DNA of 7,710 bases, from the NCBI GenBank assembly GCA_964610045.1, contig CAZSUN010000148.1:1-7710 (forward strand), written 5' to 3'. The position numbers were made by a program, and so were the translations under genes. Of the stretch, positions 6,120-7,710 are shown piece by piece. Position 1 is the first letter of the stretch, and each line of letters begins with the position of its first letter. The notes beneath the pieces are model-generated. The model did not search any database. It worked only from the letters and a program-made list of their open reading frames with translations, and was not told the origin of the DNA. The stretch is from JACCYX01 sp964610045. Lineage in GTDB: Bacteria > Chloroflexota > Chloroflexia > Thermomicrobiales > UBA6265.

Positions 6120-7249
6120 GTGCGTCCCTCGTGCGCGACAGGCTGCCTGCCTCGAATCCCGATCTCGTTCGCTGGAAGCAGCGGTGGCCGCTCGAGCGTG
6201 CTCTCGACCTCGACGTGCTCACCACGTTCGGCCGCATCGAGGACCGAATTCATGATATCCAGGACGTGGTACCCAAGTTCCCCACTGACGCGCTGCGGGC
6301 TACCGGTCAGGATGGATGCGGCGAGATCCGAGACACCCAGTCCCCGGCTGTTCTCCGTGTTGCCGTAGAGCAGCGGCAGATCGGTCCATTCCCGCGAACC
6401 ACCCTTGAGCACCTGGATCGGCCCGCCGAAGGTGTTTGGATCCGGCAACCGGAGAGTGCCTTCGGTGCCGTAGACCACGAGCGTGGAGCCCTGCGATTCC
6501 CAGACATCGAAGGAGGATGTCAGGCCGCCAATGATGCCGCTCTCGAATTCCAGGGTGGCAACGATATGGGTCGGGGTGTTGACCGGGACCTTTTGGCCCT
6601 TCTTCGGCTCGCTGCCAATGGTGCGCTCCGGAAAACTGGCTCGCGCCATCGCGCCAACGCGCCTGACCGGACCAATGATGGATGCGAGGGCCTGTACGTA
6701 ATACACGCCAACATCGAAGAGCGGTCCCGCCCCCGGCTGATAGAAGGCGAACGGGTCCGGGTGCCACATCTCCATGCCATGCCCAAGCATGAAGGCAGAA
6801 ATCGCCACTGGCTCGCCGACGATGCCGTCGTCCAGGTACTTGCGAGCGCTTTGCAGACCACCACCGAGGAAGGTGTCGGGTGCGGAACCGATCCTGACTC
6901 CCTTCGCCGCCGCTTCGGCGAGCAATCGCTTGCCGTCCTCACGGGTGATCGCCAGCGGCTTTTCGTTGTAGGCGGATTTGCCGGCGGCTATCGCCATCGA
7001 CGCGATTTCGGCATGGGCATTGGGGATCGTGAGATTCACGACCACCTGGATTTCCGGGTGGGCCAGGAGTTCATCTACCGTGAACGCCCCCACGCCGAAT
7101 GCCTCGGCCCTCGCCTTCGCGCGATCCGGGAACATGTCGGCGATCCCGACCACGTTCACATTGTCGAACACGGTGGTCAGGTTCTTCAGGTAAATTTCGG
7201 AAATGTTGCCGGCACCGACGATGCCGACATTGACGCGTGTTTCCCCCAT
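6116..7249 (-). CDS. Gfo/Idh/MocA-family NAD(P)-dependent oxidoreductase (first gene of pair)
   Basis: This 377-residue paralogue of its downstream partner is about two thirds identical over the block ending LPDPNTFGG, counted by eye. The Rossmann loop GAGNIS is at residues 12-17 and EKP at 96-98 (AYNEKPL). SAPDTFLGGG, WHPDPFAFYQPGAGP, D179 in LFDVGVYY and YGTEGTLRLPDPNTFGG follow in the C-terminal domain. The loop inserted in the partner is absent here (LKGGSREW). A tail of about 20 residues after TLERPP (LLPANEIGIRGRQP) has no equivalent. The start ATG at 7249-7247 has AGAGGGA about 11 bases upstream, slightly far. It is the promoter-proximal gene of a two-gene operon. The close resemblance indicates a tandem duplication. 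The two may act on related substrates, successive steps, or as a mixed oligomer; the sequence does not decide. Confidence 0.88.
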   Translation of the reverse strand: MGETRVNVGIVGAGNISEIYLKNLTTVFDNVNVVGIADMFPDRAKARAEAFGVGAFTVDELLAHPEIQVVVNLTIPNAHAEIASMAIAAGKSAYNEKPLAITREDGKRLLAEAAAKGVRIGSAPDTFLGGGLQSARKYLDDGIVGEPVAISAFMLGHGMEMWHPDPFAFYQPGAGPLFDVGVYYVQALASIIGPVRRVGAMARASFPERTIGSEPKKGQKVPVNTPTHIVATLEFESGIIGGLTSSFDVWESQGSTLVVYGTEGTLRLPDPNTFGGPIQVLKGGSREWTDLPLLYGNTENSRGLGVSDLAASILTGSPQRVSGELGYHVLDIMNSVLDAAERGEHVEVESTLERPPLLPANEIGIRGRQPVAHEGRT

Positions 7250-7710
7250 GATTCGCGTGTTCCCTCTCTACGCCGGGTGCGACCACCCGCCAGTCATCCA
7301 TCGCGCAGTGTATACGCGAATCGGCTGGCTGGGTGCATCGAGAAGCCTGTAGAAGGACAGACACCTCTGAGAACGCGGCAGGGGTGACGTGCGGGGACCG
7401 TGCCCAGTCACTTGATGGCGCCTCCTCCACAAGCGGGACATCCCCTCCTGGCTCTCTCTACCGGACAATATGCCGGCACCCCCAAAAGTCGTCACGAGGT
7501 CATGGCCGAGTTCGACCTGGCCGGCCCGGCCAACGAGATTGCCCGCAACGTGGTGCCGCCTCGCCGCCCGAACCTGAATGGCCGAGCGACGGAACGGCTC
7601 CATTGGGAACGCCCACATCTACGCGCTCGGGTCTCGCACTCCCCTCGAAGCGCCCCCCTCCATCATTCCCAGAGGTCCTGAACCAGCACAATGTTTTGCC
7701 TGCATCGCAT
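7250..7710. other. Right flank: operon leader plus a broken minus-strand reading frame
   Basis: No intact gene is supported. Near the operon start the minus strand shows TATACA (plus 7309-7314), a possible -10 about 60 bases before ATG 7249, but the -35 region is poor. Further right, a minus-strand frame from about 7590 down to a stop at 7408-7410 reads through FRFGRRGGTTLRA, is cut by TGA at 7492-7494, and resumes to end GCPACGGGAIK. The CPxCG motif looks like half of a zinc ribbon, so this may be the wreck of a gene or mobile element. A frame open from the right edge closes after 15 codons at 7663-7665. The plus frame 7400-7681 looks like a chance frame. Confidence 0.4.

Noticed and set aside
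7309..7314. TATACA (minus strand) near the oxidoreductase operon start as a CarH-type operator half-site
   Set aside because: It fits TnTACA but has no repeat at 11-bp spacing and no inverted arms. It is better read as a possible -10 element.
6131..7387. 418-codon plus-strand open frame opposite the first oxidoreductase
   Set aside because: The minus strand carries unmistakable Gfo/Idh/MocA motifs throughout. The plus frame is its reverse-strand shadow and has no recognisable domain.

Overview
This is a bacterial, GC-rich window with six complete genes. They are densely packed, start from ATG or GTG, and have clear Shine-Dalgarno sites. There is no rRNA, tRNA, CRISPR array or intact insertion sequence. 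The mix of genes (a MerR regulator with a cobalamin domain, an SRPBCC-epimerase fusion, a DinB-like protein, an enolase-superfamily sugar-acid dehydratase and two Gfo/Idh/MocA oxidoreductases) resembles free-living heterotrophic soil bacteria such as Chloroflexota/Thermomicrobiales or Actinomycetota. That placement is an impression from gene style, not a demonstrated taxonomy.

Left part (1-2853): after about 300 bases with no convincing gene, a MerR-family regulator with a C-terminal B12-binding domain (CarH/LitR architecture) lies on the minus strand. It is divergent from a plus-strand gene that fuses an SRPBCC domain to a TIGR01777-type epimerase. Between them is a 21-bp inverted repeat with the core TGTACA, overlapping the candidate -10 region of the epimerase gene. 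This looks like a self-contained regulator-operator-target unit. The regulator keeps the whole cobalamin-binding signature but lacks the histidines that CarH uses in light sensing, which is the most interesting point of the window.

Middle (2854-4800): a DinB/ClbS-like four-helix-bundle protein and, about 100 bases further on the same strand, a mandelate racemase/muconate lactonizing enzyme family protein close to the L-rhamnonate dehydratase type, with its catalytic and metal residues intact.

Right part (4801-7710): a short convergent gap holds two perfect hairpins that probably terminate the two opposing transcripts. Two paralogous Gfo/Idh/MocA oxidoreductases follow on the minus strand, joined by a 4-base ATGA stop/start overlap and therefore cotranscribed. 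With the dehydratase they suggest catabolism or modification of a sugar or sugar acid, although no transporter or kinase is present to name the substrate. The last 460 bases hold the 5' region of this operon and, on the minus strand, a broken reading frame ending in a zinc-ribbon-like CPACG motif.
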